Below, one piece after another: positions 43,402-51,993 of a stretch of 64,000 bases of DNA. The DNA is from Terriglobus roseus (GTDB lineage: Bacteria; Acidobacteriota; Terriglobia; Terriglobales; Acidobacteriaceae), in assembly GCF_900105625.1 (NCBI RefSeq), contig NZ_FNSD01000001.1:3844001-3908000 (forward strand). The letters are read 5' to 3'. The notes beneath the pieces are model-generated. The model was not told the DNA's origin and ran no database searches. It saw only the letters and a program-made list of their open reading frames with translations. Positions within the stretch are counted from its first letter, which is position 1, and every line of letters starts with the position of its first letter. Made by a program: the position numbers and the translations under genes.

Positions 43402-44136
43402 ATGGGAAAGCTTCAAGGAAAAGTTGCAGTCATCACGGGCGGATCGAGCGGTATGGCACTGGCGAGCGCCAAGCGCTTCGTCGAAGAAGGTGCTTATGTC
43501 TTTATCACTGGACGCAGGCAAGAGCAGCTCGATGAGGCCGTCAAGGCGATTGGTCGGAACGTAACCAGCGTCCGCGGGGACGCAGCCAATCTGGACGATC
43601 TGGACCGCCTGTTCGAGACGGTCAAGCGCGAGAAGGGCAAGATCGACATCCTGTTCGCAAGTGCCGGTAAGGGGGAGCCGCTGCCGCTGGGCCAGATCAC
43701 CGAGGAGCACTTCGATGCGGCCTTCGATCTGAATGTGCGCGGCACACTGTTCACGGTGCAGAAGGCACTGCCGCTTCTCAGCGATGGCGGATCGATCATC
43801 ATGACCGGGTCCAATGCTTCAGCGAAGGGCTTCCCCGGATTTGGTGTGTATGCCGCGAGCAAATTGGCGCTGCGCTCCTTCGCACGCACCTGGGTCAATG
43901 AATTGAAAGACAGAAAAATCCGAGTGAACCTTCTGGTGCCCGGGGCTGTGACTTCGCCGATGCAGGAAGAAGTTCTCTCCAAGGAAGCGATTGCGTTCTT
44001 CGAGTCGCTGATCCCGCGGGGCAAGATGGGACAGCCTGAAGAGATTGCGACGGTTGCTCTCTTCCTTGCGTCCGACGACGCCAGCTACGTGAACGGCGTG
44101 GAATTGTTTGTCGATGGTGGCATGACGGCCGTTTGA
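43402..44136 (+). CDS. Short-chain dehydrogenase/reductase, second tandem copy
   Basis: This 244-residue SDR is a near-identical-length paralogue of the previous gene, sharing VAVITGGSSG, the RNVT...GDAANLDDLDRLF segment, the ASAGKGEPL region, the Ser in IMTGSNAS and YAASK. Differences concentrate in the substrate-side helices and in the C-terminal VPGAVTSPMQEEVLS segment, so substrates may differ. AAAGGAAAAG precedes ATG 43402. The pair is a tandem duplication, 92 bases apart, and probably part of one transcript with the F420-reductase-like gene. Confidence 0.92.
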   Translation: MGKLQGKVAVITGGSSGMALASAKRFVEEGAYVFITGRRQEQLDEAVKAIGRNVTSVRGDAANLDDLDRLFETVKREKGKIDILFASAGKGEPLPLGQITEEHFDAAFDLNVRGTLFTVQKALPLLSDGGSIIMTGSNASAKGFPGFGVYAASKLALRSFARTWVNELKDRKIRVNLLVPGAVTSPMQEEVLSKEAIAFFESLIPRGKMGQPEEIATVALFLASDDASYVNGVELFVDGGMTAV

Positions 44137-44225
44137 GGCCAATGGGCCCGGTGAGTCGATATAACGAACGCACTCGACGGGCCTCCATCAGCGGAAGACA
44201 CCACTAACAGATACGGGAGAAAACC

Positions 44226-44828
44226 ATGAGTTACGCAATTATCGGATTCGGCAAGATAGGCCAGGCGCTCGCCCGCGCCTTCGCTCGTAAGAACATGAAC
44301 GTCACCGTCGCAAGCCGCCGCCCGCCCGAGGAGCTGGCAGCGCGAGCCCAGGAGATTGGAGCTACGGTTGTCGCGAGGTCGTTGAAGGATGCACTCAAGG
44401 CCGACACGATCATCCTTGCGGTCCCGTTCGGAGAGCTTGGAGAGGTTGCGAAGGCCCTGCCGAGGTGGGAGGGCAAGACGATCATCGACACGACAAACGC
44501 CTTCGGAGTTTCACCAGAAGAGCTGGACGGCCTCCCATCCTCTGCCTTTGCCGCAAAGGCGTTCCCCGGTGCCCGATTCGTGAAAGGGTTTAATCACCTG
44601 ATCGCAGCCACGCTGGCGACCGATCCCGTAGCCGAAGGTGGTCATCGGGTCGTCTTTCTGTCGAGCAACGAGGAAGAAGCAGTCGCTCCCGTGGAGGAGC
44701 TGGCCAGACAGCTCGGATTCGCGCCAGTCAAGCTGGGAAAGCTGAATGAAGGCGGATGGCTGGTACACGCGCGCGGTCGCACCTGGGGGCAGCTCATATT
44801 TCAGGATGTCTTTAAGAAGCAGCAGTAA
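44226..44828 (+). CDS. NADPH-dependent F420 reductase-like protein
   Basis: The 200-residue protein has an N-terminal dinucleotide motif IIGFGKIGQALARAF, followed by NVTVASRRPPEE and VPFGELGEV, then TTNAFG and FNHLIAAT, the pattern of the NADP oxidoreductase/F420-dependent family (domain usually found in NADPH:F420 oxidoreductases). Bacteria without F420 also carry members, so the cofactor is uncertain. It follows the two SDRs in the same direction, 90 bases on, suggesting a common operon. Confidence 0.82.
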   Translation: MSYAIIGFGKIGQALARAFARKNMNVTVASRRPPEELAARAQEIGATVVARSLKDALKADTIILAVPFGELGEVAKALPRWEGKTIIDTTNAFGVSPEELDGLPSSAFAAKAFPGARFVKGFNHLIAATLATDPVAEGGHRVVFLSSNEEEAVAPVEELARQLGFAPVKLGKLNEGGWLVHARGRTWGQLIFQDVFKKQQ

Positions 44829-44942
44829 TCGGTGTGAGTCGCTGGGATACGATAAGTGCCGGGAGATCGGCCTGTCGGAGCCATCCCTCTGCTCCAGGCA
44901 CCTGACGCCAGAAAAAGCTTGAGGCTCGGAAGCAAGAAGAAC

Positions 44943-44970
44943 CCCGCCTGTATCAGGCGGGGCTCTTACT
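44943..44970. terminator. Terminator hairpin between the F420-reductase-like gene and RNase J
   Basis: CCCCGCCTG (44943-44951) pairs perfectly with CAGGCGGGG (44955-44963) around TAT. Minus-strand sequence past the RNase J stop is T-rich (TTCTTCTTGC), so it should terminate RNase J; it may also serve the plus-strand genes. Confidence 0.75.
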
Positions 44971-44996
44971 GTTGAGTCTTGTAACGCCTGGCTCGC

Positions 44997-46658
44997 TCAG
45001 ATCTCGAGGATGACTGGCATGATCATGGGGCGGCGCTGGGTGTTTTTCTGGATGTAGCGCTTCAGGTCGGCGCGGACCTTCTCCTTGATCAGCATCCAGT
45101 CGCGCTTTTCTTCGTTGCTGGATTGTTCCAGCGTCTGGCCGATGATGCGGCGGGCATCCTTGACCATGCCTTCTTCGTTGACGGCGAATCCGCGCGTGAC
45201 GATTTCGGGCTGCCCGGCGAGCTTGCCGCTCATCTTGTCGATGGTGATGATGGCGAGCACTAAGCCTGCTTCGGAAAGGTGACGGCGGTCGCGGATGATG
45301 ATGTCTTCGACGACGTCAGACGTGGAGCCCGAGTCGATGAGGATGCGGCCGCTGTTGACCTTGCCGGTCTTCTCGGCGGAGGTGGCGGTGAGTTCGAGCA
45401 CTTCGCCGTCTTCCAGCAGAACGCACTTCCCGGGGATGCCGGTTCCGGTGGCCACTTCAATGTGCTGCGTCAGGTGGCGGTAGTCGCCATGGACGGGCAC
45501 GAAGAACTTGGGACGCAGCAGGTTGATCATGAGCCGAAGCTCTTCCTGCGATGCGTGGCCGCTGACGTGGATCAGGCCACTCTTGCCGTCGTCGTGGATG
45601 ACCTTTGCCTTGCGGCGATAGAGGTGATCGATGACGTTATAGATGGCCTTCTCATTACCAGGGATGACGCGCGAGCTGAAGAGGACCGTGTCGCCTGCTT
45701 CGATGCGTGCGTGCTTGTGATTGTCCACGGCGGCACGGCTCAGGGCGGACATGGGCTCGCCCTGCGTGCCGCTGATCATGACGCAGACCTTCTCGGGAGG
45801 CAGGTCCTTGATGGCGCCTGAGTGCACAATGAGTCCCTGCGGCGGATCGATGTAGCCCAGGTCCATTGCGATCTCGGAGGCATTGTCCATGGAGCGGCCG
45901 ATGAGCGCGACCTTGCGGCCATGCTTGTGCGCCAGTTCCATGGCCAGCTTGATGCGGTGAATCGAAGACGAGAAGCAGGAGAAGAAGAGACGCTTCTCCG
46001 TCCGCGCGAAGATCTCATCGAGTCGCGGCTTTACTGCAAGCTCGCCGGGCGTGTAGCCCGTGCGATCGCAGTTGGTGCTGTCCTGCAGCAGCAGGAGGAC
46101 GCCTTCTTTTCCGAGCTCAGCAAAGCTGTGCAGGTCGAAGGGCTTGCCATCCGGCGAGGAGAGATCGATCTTGAAGTCGCCCGTGTGGACGATCGTACCC
46201 ACAGGGGTGCGGATCGCCAGGGCTACGCAGTCCACCAGCGAATGTGTCACGCGGATGGGCGAGATCTTGAAGACGCCCAGACTGAAGCTCTCGCCGGGCA
46301 GCATCTCAATCATGTCAGCATCGTCGAGCAGCTTGTGCTCTTCGAGCTTGCCTTCGAGCAGCGTCAGCGTGAACTCCGTACCGTAGACGGGCACGTTGAG
46401 CTGTGACAGGATGCGAGGCAGGCCGCCGATGTGATCCTCATGACCGTGCGTCAGGAGAATGCCGCGGACTTTCTCGCGGTTCTCAAGCAGGTAGGTGATG
46501 TCGGGGACTACGATGTCGACGCCGAGGAGATCGTCTTCGGGGAACATCAGGCCGGCGTCGATGACGACAATGTCGTCTTTCCACTGGATGGCCATGCAGT
46601 TCATACCGAACTCGCCCAGTCCACCCAGAGGGATGATTTTCAGTGTTTCATTACTCAT
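44997..46658 (-). CDS. rnj: Ribonuclease J
   Basis: The 553-residue protein shows the metallo-beta-lactamase/beta-CASP layout: HGHEDHIGG with His71, His73, Asp75 and His76, the beta-CASP loop (HVSGHASQEEL) and a C-terminal domain. It combines 5'-3' exonuclease and endonuclease activity in mRNA decay and rRNA maturation. Length and motif order are as expected for RnjA/J1. GAAGG precedes ATG 46658. It is preceded by the TMEM175-like gene, with a 10-bp inverted repeat between them. Confidence 0.94.
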   Translation of the reverse strand: MSNETLKIIPLGGLGEFGMNCMAIQWKDDIVVIDAGLMFPEDDLLGVDIVVPDITYLLENREKVRGILLTHGHEDHIGGLPRILSQLNVPVYGTEFTLTLLEGKLEEHKLLDDADMIEMLPGESFSLGVFKISPIRVTHSLVDCVALAIRTPVGTIVHTGDFKIDLSSPDGKPFDLHSFAELGKEGVLLLLQDSTNCDRTGYTPGELAVKPRLDEIFARTEKRLFFSCFSSSIHRIKLAMELAHKHGRKVALIGRSMDNASEIAMDLGYIDPPQGLIVHSGAIKDLPPEKVCVMISGTQGEPMSALSRAAVDNHKHARIEAGDTVLFSSRVIPGNEKAIYNVIDHLYRRKAKVIHDDGKSGLIHVSGHASQEELRLMINLLRPKFFVPVHGDYRHLTQHIEVATGTGIPGKCVLLEDGEVLELTATSAEKTGKVNSGRILIDSGSTSDVVEDIIIRDRRHLSEAGLVLAIITIDKMSGKLAGQPEIVTRGFAVNEEGMVKDARRIIGQTLEQSSNEEKRDWMLIKEKVRADLKRYIQKNTQRRPMIMPVILEI

Positions 46659-46683
46659 GGACCTTCAGGGTAGCACTTCTACC

Positions 46684-46717
46684 GGCCGGAACGCCGGTCC
46701 GTCATACCGTTCCGGCC
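46684..46717. repeat. 10-bp inverted repeat between TMEM175-like gene and RNase J
   Basis: GGCCGGAACG (46684-46693) pairs perfectly with CGTTCCGGCC (46708-46717) around a 14-base loop. It could be an RNase J regulatory element or a terminator for the TMEM175-like gene; no T-run is present. Confidence 0.45.
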
Positions 46718-46779
46718 CTCAGGGATGCGACCCGATAGGCGGGCGGGATGTCGCCTGGGCTGGTCAGGCGACTGCGGAT

Positions 46780-47523
46780 TCAGAGCGCGGCCGACGCATC
46801 CGGGCCAATGGCGTTTGCCTGTTCCGCCATGCGGCGTGCGATGCGACCGGATCGGGCGCCCATAAAGCTCTTCCAGACGCTGATGACGAGAAAAAGGAGG
46901 CAGGTTGCGCCTGCTTTATCAGGCGAGGCGATCGCCGCCAGCACACAGACCATGATGCCGACAGAGCCGGTGCCGGCCTCTTCCACGATGAAGTTGCGGG
47001 TCAGCATGCGTTCCACCGGTGTAAGTGCAAGTTTTTCGCGCTGGCGGTAGGCGTTGGCGTAGAGCGCTGAGAAGAGGAAGTAGATGGTGGCAAGGCCGGC
47101 CGAGAAGAGTTGAACGACCTCACGCATGTTGGTGCCGGTCATGACCACTTCATTCTGACCGAAGGAGGACAGGAAGAGGAACTTGAGCGGATAGACGTAG
47201 AACAGCACAACAAAGAGCAGCAGGCCGTTCAGCCACACGGTGCCCGGGTCATGCGTGCCAAAGCGGCGGAAGTAGGTGTAGTGGCCGTACCAGACGAGCA
47301 TCAGCAGGAGAAAGCTGATGCCGAAAGGCAGGAAGCCGGACCAGAGATGATGGAGCTCTTCGTAGTTCTTCGGAACTTCGAGCGAGACGACGAGAAGCGT
47401 CAGCGCGAAGCCGAAAACGACATCGGAGAAGGCGTCCAGCCGCGAAAAGCCCAGGCCGCGCAGACGAAAGCCATCGTTGTCGACGGGCTCGTGTTCGTTG
47501 TGCAGTAGGGCCTGGCGCAGCAT
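46780..47523 (-). CDS. TMEM175-family potassium channel (copy near RNase J)
   Basis: The 247-residue protein has the TMEM175 FSD motif (RLDAFSDVVFGFALTLLVVS), about six spans and a C-terminal cytoplasmic tail. Bacterial TMEM175 (DUF1211) channels conduct K+ and help set membrane potential. GGAGAA precedes ATG 47523. It lies 30 bases downstream of dapD on the same strand, so it is probably co-transcribed with it. A second TMEM175 gene occurs about 3 kb upstream in the same cluster. Confidence 0.88.
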   Translation of the reverse strand: MLRQALLHNEHEPVDNDGFRLRGLGFSRLDAFSDVVFGFALTLLVVSLEVPKNYEELHHLWSGFLPFGISFLLLMLVWYGHYTYFRRFGTHDPGTVWLNGLLLFVVLFYVYPLKFLFLSSFGQNEVVMTGTNMREVVQLFSAGLATIYFLFSALYANAYRQREKLALTPVERMLTRNFIVEEAGTGSVGIMVCVLAAIASPDKAGATCLLFLVISVWKSFMGARSGRIARRMAEQANAIGPDASAAL

Positions 47524-47552
47524 GGGCGGCTTCTCCGATGGTTTCTGTGACG

Positions 47553-48389
47553 TTACCGCAGAAGATCTTCGAGTGCCAGCGAGAGCTCCGTCTTCTCATC
47601 GCGATACTTCACGATGATGGGCGTATACACGCTAAGACCTTCGGCGCCGGGCTTGGTGATGGCGCGCGATCCCGGGACGACTACTGCTCCGGCGGGGATG
47701 ATGAGCGGCGTGTCTGCCGTGGCGCGGATGGTGACGTTGTTGACGACGTCATACACCGGTGTACCGCGGGTCAGGATGGTGCCTGCTGCGAGGACGGCCT
47801 TGCTGCGGACGATGGTTCCTTCATATACGCCAGTATTGCCGCCGACAAGGACGTCGTCCTCAATGATGACGGGCGTTGCGTTCACGGGCTCCAGGACGCC
47901 GCCAATCTGCGCTGCGGCCGAGAGGTGAACGCGCTTGCCGATCTGCGCGCAGGAGCCGACGAGCGCATGCGAGTCGATCATGGTGCCTTCATCGACGTAG
48001 GCGCCGACGTTGACGTAGGCGGGCGGCATCATGACAACGGACTTCGCCAGGAACGCACCGGCGCGGACGGAGGAGCCGCCGGGAACGATGCGGATGCCCT
48101 GCTCCGGCGTGAAGATGCGGGCGGGATAGGTGTGCTTGTCGACGAAGGCGCCGGAGCTCATGTCGACGAGGGTGCCGAGTCGGAAGCCGAGGAGGATGCC
48201 GCGCTTGACCCAGGCGTTGACCTTCCAGCCAATGGGGCTGGTGGCGTCCGGCTCGGCGGAGCGGAGGGTGCCGGCTTCGAGGGCGTCACGCAGTTCGTTG
48301 AAGGCATCGATAGACTCGCGCTCCGCAACTGCGGCGGCACCGAGCGAGAACGCATGCTCGATGCGTTGTTCCAGATCTTGAAAGGGCAT
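47553..48389 (-). CDS. dapD: Tetrahydrodipicolinate N-succinyltransferase
   Basis: The 278-residue protein shows the left-handed beta-helix hexapeptide repeats of DapD ([60 protein letters not shown]) and the N-terminal helical domain of the enzyme. It transfers succinyl from succinyl-CoA to tetrahydrodipicolinate in the succinylase branch of lysine and diaminopimelate synthesis. It follows dapA on the same strand after an unrelated plus-strand gene and precedes the TMEM175-like gene. Confidence 0.93.
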   Translation of the reverse strand: MPFQDLEQRIEHAFSLGAAAVAERESIDAFNELRDALEAGTLRSAEPDATSPIGWKVNAWVKRGILLGFRLGTLVDMSSGAFVDKHTYPARIFTPEQGIRIVPGGSSVRAGAFLAKSVVMMPPAYVNVGAYVDEGTMIDSHALVGSCAQIGKRVHLSAAAQIGGVLEPVNATPVIIEDDVLVGGNTGVYEGTIVRSKAVLAAGTILTRGTPVYDVVNNVTIRATADTPLIIPAGAVVVPGSRAITKPGAEGLSVYTPIIVKYRDEKTELSLALEDLLR

Positions 48390-48429
48390 GTGGGAAGTTT
48401 ACCAAGCGCGTGTGTGCATCCGACTCTAA

Positions 48430-48774
48430 GTGCGAGAGAAACACAGTCCGCCGGTGACGCCCGATGGCCGCTACTTCGTGGTGCGGGGACGGCTTTGGCG
48501 ATGCTCGAACCCTGCGTTGAGTGCCGAGGAGCGCGAACGGTTGGTGCATGAACTGATGCAAGCGCGGAGTGCCAAGGGCAGAGCGTTGCGAGCGGGGGAC
48601 GCTGCGGCACGTGAAGCCGCGCGGAAACGCGTGGACGCGGCAAAGCATGCGCTGGGTGAGCGTGGGGCTGTGTGGTGGGACGATGGTGCGCCGGACTACA
48701 ACCGGCACATGGCGAAGAACACACCGTATGCCGACTGGCTTGCGTTGATCGAAGAAGAGAATCGCAAGAGGTAG
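48430..48774 (+). CDS. Small conserved protein of unknown function, likely acquired
   Basis: The 114-residue soluble protein reads VTPDGRYFVVRGRLWRCSNP, then ERERLVHELMQARSAKG, ...RGAVWWDDGAPDYNRHMAKNTP, ending DWLALIEEENRKR. I recall a close pattern in small proteins of proteobacteria, so horizontal transfer is plausible; this is memory, not a search. It has no clear ribosome site and sits alone on the plus strand within the minus-strand lysine cluster. Start GTG 48430 is a choice; GTG 48454 would also give an acceptable protein. Confidence 0.6.
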   Translation: MREKHSPPVTPDGRYFVVRGRLWRCSNPALSAEERERLVHELMQARSAKGRALRAGDAAAREAARKRVDAAKHALGERGAVWWDDGAPDYNRHMAKNTPYADWLALIEEENRKR

Positions 48775-49100
48775 TCATCGGCCGGGAGTAGGCATCGTCT
48801 TCGAGAACCGGCTTGCAATCGTTTAGAAAGTTCAACGGATTTCGGTTGGTCGGAAGGGCACGGCGTCGGCTTTGCCAAGAGCATTTCGAGGAGCATAGGC
48901 GAATGGTCCCGACCGAATCCAATCGTTCGAGCTGGGCCGATGTGAGCTCTCCAGAACCGGGCTTGGGCCCCTGAGGTCCGCTCTCTTCGATCAGCAAAAG
49001 AAAGCTGAACCTCAGCGGCTAAAGCCGACTCGCGGGAGAGGTGGTTGGCACAGCTGAAGCTGTGCCCTTCCGATCGAGGAGCGTAATGTGCGGCAGTAGA
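48775..49100. other. Intergenic region between small plus-strand gene and dapA
   Basis: This 326-base stretch has no convincing gene. Both minus-strand frames covering it read as low-quality composition. The right part (49015-49066) holds a palindrome doublet, listed separately, just past the dapA stop. Confidence 0.4.
49015..49066. repeat. Palindrome doublet downstream of dapA
   Basis: First palindrome CGGCTAAAGCCG (49015-49026), then, after 20 bases, GGCACAGCT-GA-AGCTGTGCC (49047-49066) with flank CCTTCC. Core GGCTNAAGCC-like with CCCTT edge matches the doublets at 51914-51964 and 52684-52737. Confidence 0.75.
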
Positions 49101-50003
49101 TCACTGCGGCATCAGTCCCAAGTCCGTCGCGACCGCGCGGAGCTTCTCCCGCGTCGCATCACTGACGGGCAGCATGGGCAGACGGAGGGTATCGCCTTCG
49201 ATCAGATCCATCATCGCGAGCACGGCTTTGGCAGGTGCCGGGTTTGGCTCAGAGAATAAGGCGTTGTTGACTGCATGCAGTTCTTTTGCGAACTCGCGTG
49301 CTGCGCCGAGGTCGTGTACGAGCGCAGCCTTGATGAGATCCGAGACGAGCTTCGGAGCGACATTCGATGCAACCGAGATGAGGCCCGCGCCGCCGCCCGC
49401 GATGATGGGTAGCGCGAGGTAGTCGTCGCCTGCGAAGACGGAGAAGTCTGCGGGCTTAAGGGCGAGGATTTCTCCGATCTGCGCGAGGTTGCCGCTGGAT
49501 TCCTTGATACCGACGACGTTGGGCAGTTGCGCGAGGCGCATGAGCGTTGCCGGTTCGAGGTTTGCGGCGGTGCGGCCCGGGATGTTGTAGAGCAGCAGCG
49601 GCAGCGGCGCGATGGCGTCTGCGATGGCCTTGAAGTGCAGGTACTGACCCTGCTGCGAGGGCTTGTTGTAGTACGGATTTGCGGTCAGGATGCCGCTGAG
49701 TCCGGGAATCTTTGCGATAGCTATGGAGCGGCGGACGGCTTCGCGCGTGCTGTTGTGCGTGCACCCGGCCATGACAGGGATGCGGCCCTGTGCTGCTTCA
49801 AGAACCGTGGTGATGACGGCGATGGTCTCGTCTTCAGAGAGCGTGCTGGCTTCGCCGGTGGACCCGCAGGCGACCAGGAAGTCGACGCCGCCAGCGATCT
49901 GCGCTTCGACGAGCTTGCGCAGCGAAGCGTGGTCCACGCTCTCGTCGGTGTGAAAGGGAGTGACGATTGCTGTGCCGAGTCCGTGAAAAATCGCAGGTTC
50001 CAT
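49101..50003 (-). CDS. dapA: 4-hydroxy-tetrahydrodipicolinate synthase
   Basis: The 300-residue aldolase has the DapA signature: CGSTGEASTLSEDE, Tyr139 in LLYNIPGR, and catalytic Lys167 in VVGIKESSG. It condenses pyruvate with aspartate semialdehyde, the first committed step to diaminopimelate and lysine. Family length is normal. ATG 50003 lies 31 bases after the TMEM175-like gene stop, so co-transcription is likely. Confidence 0.95.
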   Translation of the reverse strand: MEPAIFHGLGTAIVTPFHTDESVDHASLRKLVEAQIAGGVDFLVACGSTGEASTLSEDETIAVITTVLEAAQGRIPVMAGCTHNSTREAVRRSIAIAKIPGLSGILTANPYYNKPSQQGQYLHFKAIADAIAPLPLLLYNIPGRTAANLEPATLMRLAQLPNVVGIKESSGNLAQIGEILALKPADFSVFAGDDYLALPIIAGGGAGLISVASNVAPKLVSDLIKAALVHDLGAAREFAKELHAVNNALFSEPNPAPAKAVLAMMDLIEGDTLRLPMLPVSDATREKLRAVATDLGLMPQ

Positions 50004-50033
50004 GCCGTTGTTGAGTGTATCGCGGACGGGCCT

Positions 50034-50618
50034 TCAGGCGTCGCTGTGGGCTCGACGAACGCCAAGCTCCGGCGCGATCCAGATGAAGGTGACAAGCAAG
50101 TTGAGGAGCAACGAGAGGACGGGCTTGTAGTACGCAACAGGTAGCGCGGCAAGGTAAAGGACGATGCTGGTGACGTGCTTGATCGTCTCGGCGCGATCCT
50201 GCTTCGGCAGCGGCTCGCCGCGCAATTTGTGCAGCTGGTTCAATGCCAGTCGCAGCACGAGGAAGGCTCCACCGGAGGACATCATGACGATGGTGTAGAG
50301 CGAGACGGAGAAGGAGTCGAAGTGCTTTTCCTGCGCGTAGTCGGTAAAGAAGGGAACCAGCGACAGAAGGAAGAGGAAGAGCAGGTTCGCCCACAGGACG
50401 CGGTAGTTGATCTTCTCGCTTCGGCGGAGCAGTTCATGGTGATTGACCCAGTAGATGGCCACCATGAGGAAGCTGAGCGCGTAGATGCCCAGCTTCGGGA
50501 TGATCGTGAGGAAGCCCGGCAGACCGTTCGCCGCCGGGACGTGAAGTTCCAGCACCATGATGGTGATGATGACGGCGATGACACCGTCACTGAAGGCTTC
50601 GAGACGGGTTGACTTCAT
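50034..50618 (-). CDS. TMEM175-family potassium channel (copy upstream of dapA)
   Basis: The 194-residue protein carries the TMEM175 FSD motif RLEAFSDGVIAVIITIMVLE and the usual six-span layout, shorter than the copy near RNase J. ATG 50618 starts the typical MKSTRLEAFSD; a TTG at 50633 would also fit. It follows the M29 aminopeptidase closely and precedes dapA by 30 bases, so it lies inside the lysine transcript. Why a K+ channel is placed there is unknown. Confidence 0.88.
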   Translation of the reverse strand: MKSTRLEAFSDGVIAVIITIMVLELHVPAANGLPGFLTIIPKLGIYALSFLMVAIYWVNHHELLRRSEKINYRVLWANLLFLFLLSLVPFFTDYAQEKHFDSFSVSLYTIVMMSSGGAFLVLRLALNQLHKLRGEPLPKQDRAETIKHVTSIVLYLAALPVAYYKPVLSLLLNLLVTFIWIAPELGVRRAHSDA

Positions 50619-50634
50619 CTCGAGCGTAGACAAG

Positions 50635-51900
50635 CTACACCCACTCGCCGTTGCGCATTAAGGGTTCTTCCGTGCCGTCTTCGTAGACGCCGTCGACGTT
50701 CATCTGGCCGCTGCCGATCATCCAGTCGACGTGGATCAGGCTGGTGTTCGCGCCCTTGGCGTTCAGCGTTGCTTCGTCGAGCGTCTCGCCGTCCTTGATG
50801 CAGGTGGCGTAGGCCTGGCCGAGCGCAATGTGGCTCGCGGCATTTTCATCGAAGAGGGTGTTCCAGTAGAGCAGGCCACTCTGTGCGATGGGCGAGCCGT
50901 GCGGGACGAGGGCTACCTCGCCCAGGTGGCTGGCGCCTTCGTCGACCTTGATGAGCTTGCGAAGAGCCTCTTCGCCTGCGGTGGCGTGGGCTTCCACGAT
51001 CCTGCCGTTCTCGAAGCGCACGCTGATGTTTTCGATCAACGTGCCCTGGTGCGAGAGCGGCTTCGATGCGGTGACGGTACCGTCGACGCGATCTCTGTGC
51101 GGCGTGGTGAAGCACTCTTCCGTGGGAATGTTGGCATTGCAGAAGATGCCGTTGCCGCAGACGCCGCCACCGCCCGCCCACAGGTGATCGTCGGCCAGGC
51201 CGACGACGAGATCAGTCCCGGGGCTACGGAAGTGCAGGGAGTGAAAGCGCTTGTCATTCAGAATGGTGACGCGCTTGGCGATGTTAGCGCCATGGTCTTT
51301 CCAGTCCTGCACCGGGTCTGCGCCGGTGATGCGCGAGGCGTGGAAGATGGCGTCCCACTGCCGCGCGACGGCCTCGTTCTCCGGCACGTCCGGGAACATG
51401 AGCTTGGCCCATGCGGGCGTTGCGGCTGCGACTATGGTCCAGTTGATGGCGTGGCGTGTGACCAGTTCCATCGCCGGCTTGGAGGCCCTGGACATGGCAA
51501 CATTCACGCGGCTTACCTTGGCGGGGTCCTGATCCTTCAGCAGCGACGGATTTGCACCGGTGATGCCCATGCGAGCGGCTCCGCTGCGGTAGGCCTCGGC
51601 GATGCCCTCGGTGAGCCACTTGGGCACGGCATCGAAGCTGGCGTCGGGTGCGTACTTGTAGCGCGAGAGGGTTGCATCGTCGTCCGCGTACATCACCGTG
51701 ACGATGCTGGCGCCGGCCTTGTAAGCCTGCTCGACGACGCGGCGCACGAAAGGGACGTGGTCGAGCGACGCCGTGATGAGGAGTTCCTGACCTTCATGCA
51801 GGTTCAGGCCGACCCGGACGGCGACCAGGGCCATGCGGTCGAGCTTCTCTTCAAAGGTGAGGTCGGCGAAGGTACGGGGTGCTTCTGCGATGGCTGCCAT
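50635..51900 (-). CDS. M29-family aminopeptidase (AmpS-like)
   Basis: The 421-residue protein resembles M29 aminopeptidases: an N-terminal (about 1-190) domain with LNLHEGQELLITASLDHVPF and VTVMYADDDATLSRYK, and a C-terminal catalytic domain with ECFTTPHRDRVDGTV and HIALGQAY. The family cleaves N-terminal residues from small peptides, binding Co/Zn/Mn. AAGGGA precedes ATG 51900. It lies between dapB and the TMEM175-like gene in the lysine cluster; a direct role in lysine metabolism is not expected from the family. Confidence 0.85.
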   Translation of the reverse strand: MAAIAEAPRTFADLTFEEKLDRMALVAVRVGLNLHEGQELLITASLDHVPFVRRVVEQAYKAGASIVTVMYADDDATLSRYKYAPDASFDAVPKWLTEGIAEAYRSGAARMGITGANPSLLKDQDPAKVSRVNVAMSRASKPAMELVTRHAINWTIVAAATPAWAKLMFPDVPENEAVARQWDAIFHASRITGADPVQDWKDHGANIAKRVTILNDKRFHSLHFRSPGTDLVVGLADDHLWAGGGGVCGNGIFCNANIPTEECFTTPHRDRVDGTVTASKPLSHQGTLIENISVRFENGRIVEAHATAGEEALRKLIKVDEGASHLGEVALVPHGSPIAQSGLLYWNTLFDENAASHIALGQAYATCIKDGETLDEATLNAKGANTSLIHVDWMIGSGQMNVDGVYEDGTEEPLMRNGEWV

Positions 51901-51913
51901 AGTGATTCCCTTA

Positions 51914-51964
51914 GCGGCTGAAGCCGCCTTTGTTGCTAAACCTGGAATGGTAGGGCTAAGCCCT
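51914..51964. repeat. Palindrome doublet between dapB and the aminopeptidase gene
   Basis: GCGGCT-GA-AGCCGC (51914-51927) is followed, after 24 bases, by AGGGCT-A-AGCCCT (51952-51964), flanked by CCTT and GCCCCT. It matches the doublet architecture seen at 49015-49066 and 52684-52737. Confidence 0.75.
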
Positions 51965-51993
51965 GCCCCTCCAAACGTTTGCTGCGCGAGTCT

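Noticed and set aside
48158-48997. Minus-strand open frame downstream of dapA
   Set aside because: It overlaps the supported dapD gene and the plus-strand small gene, and its composition is Ser/Arg/Pro-rich without motifs.
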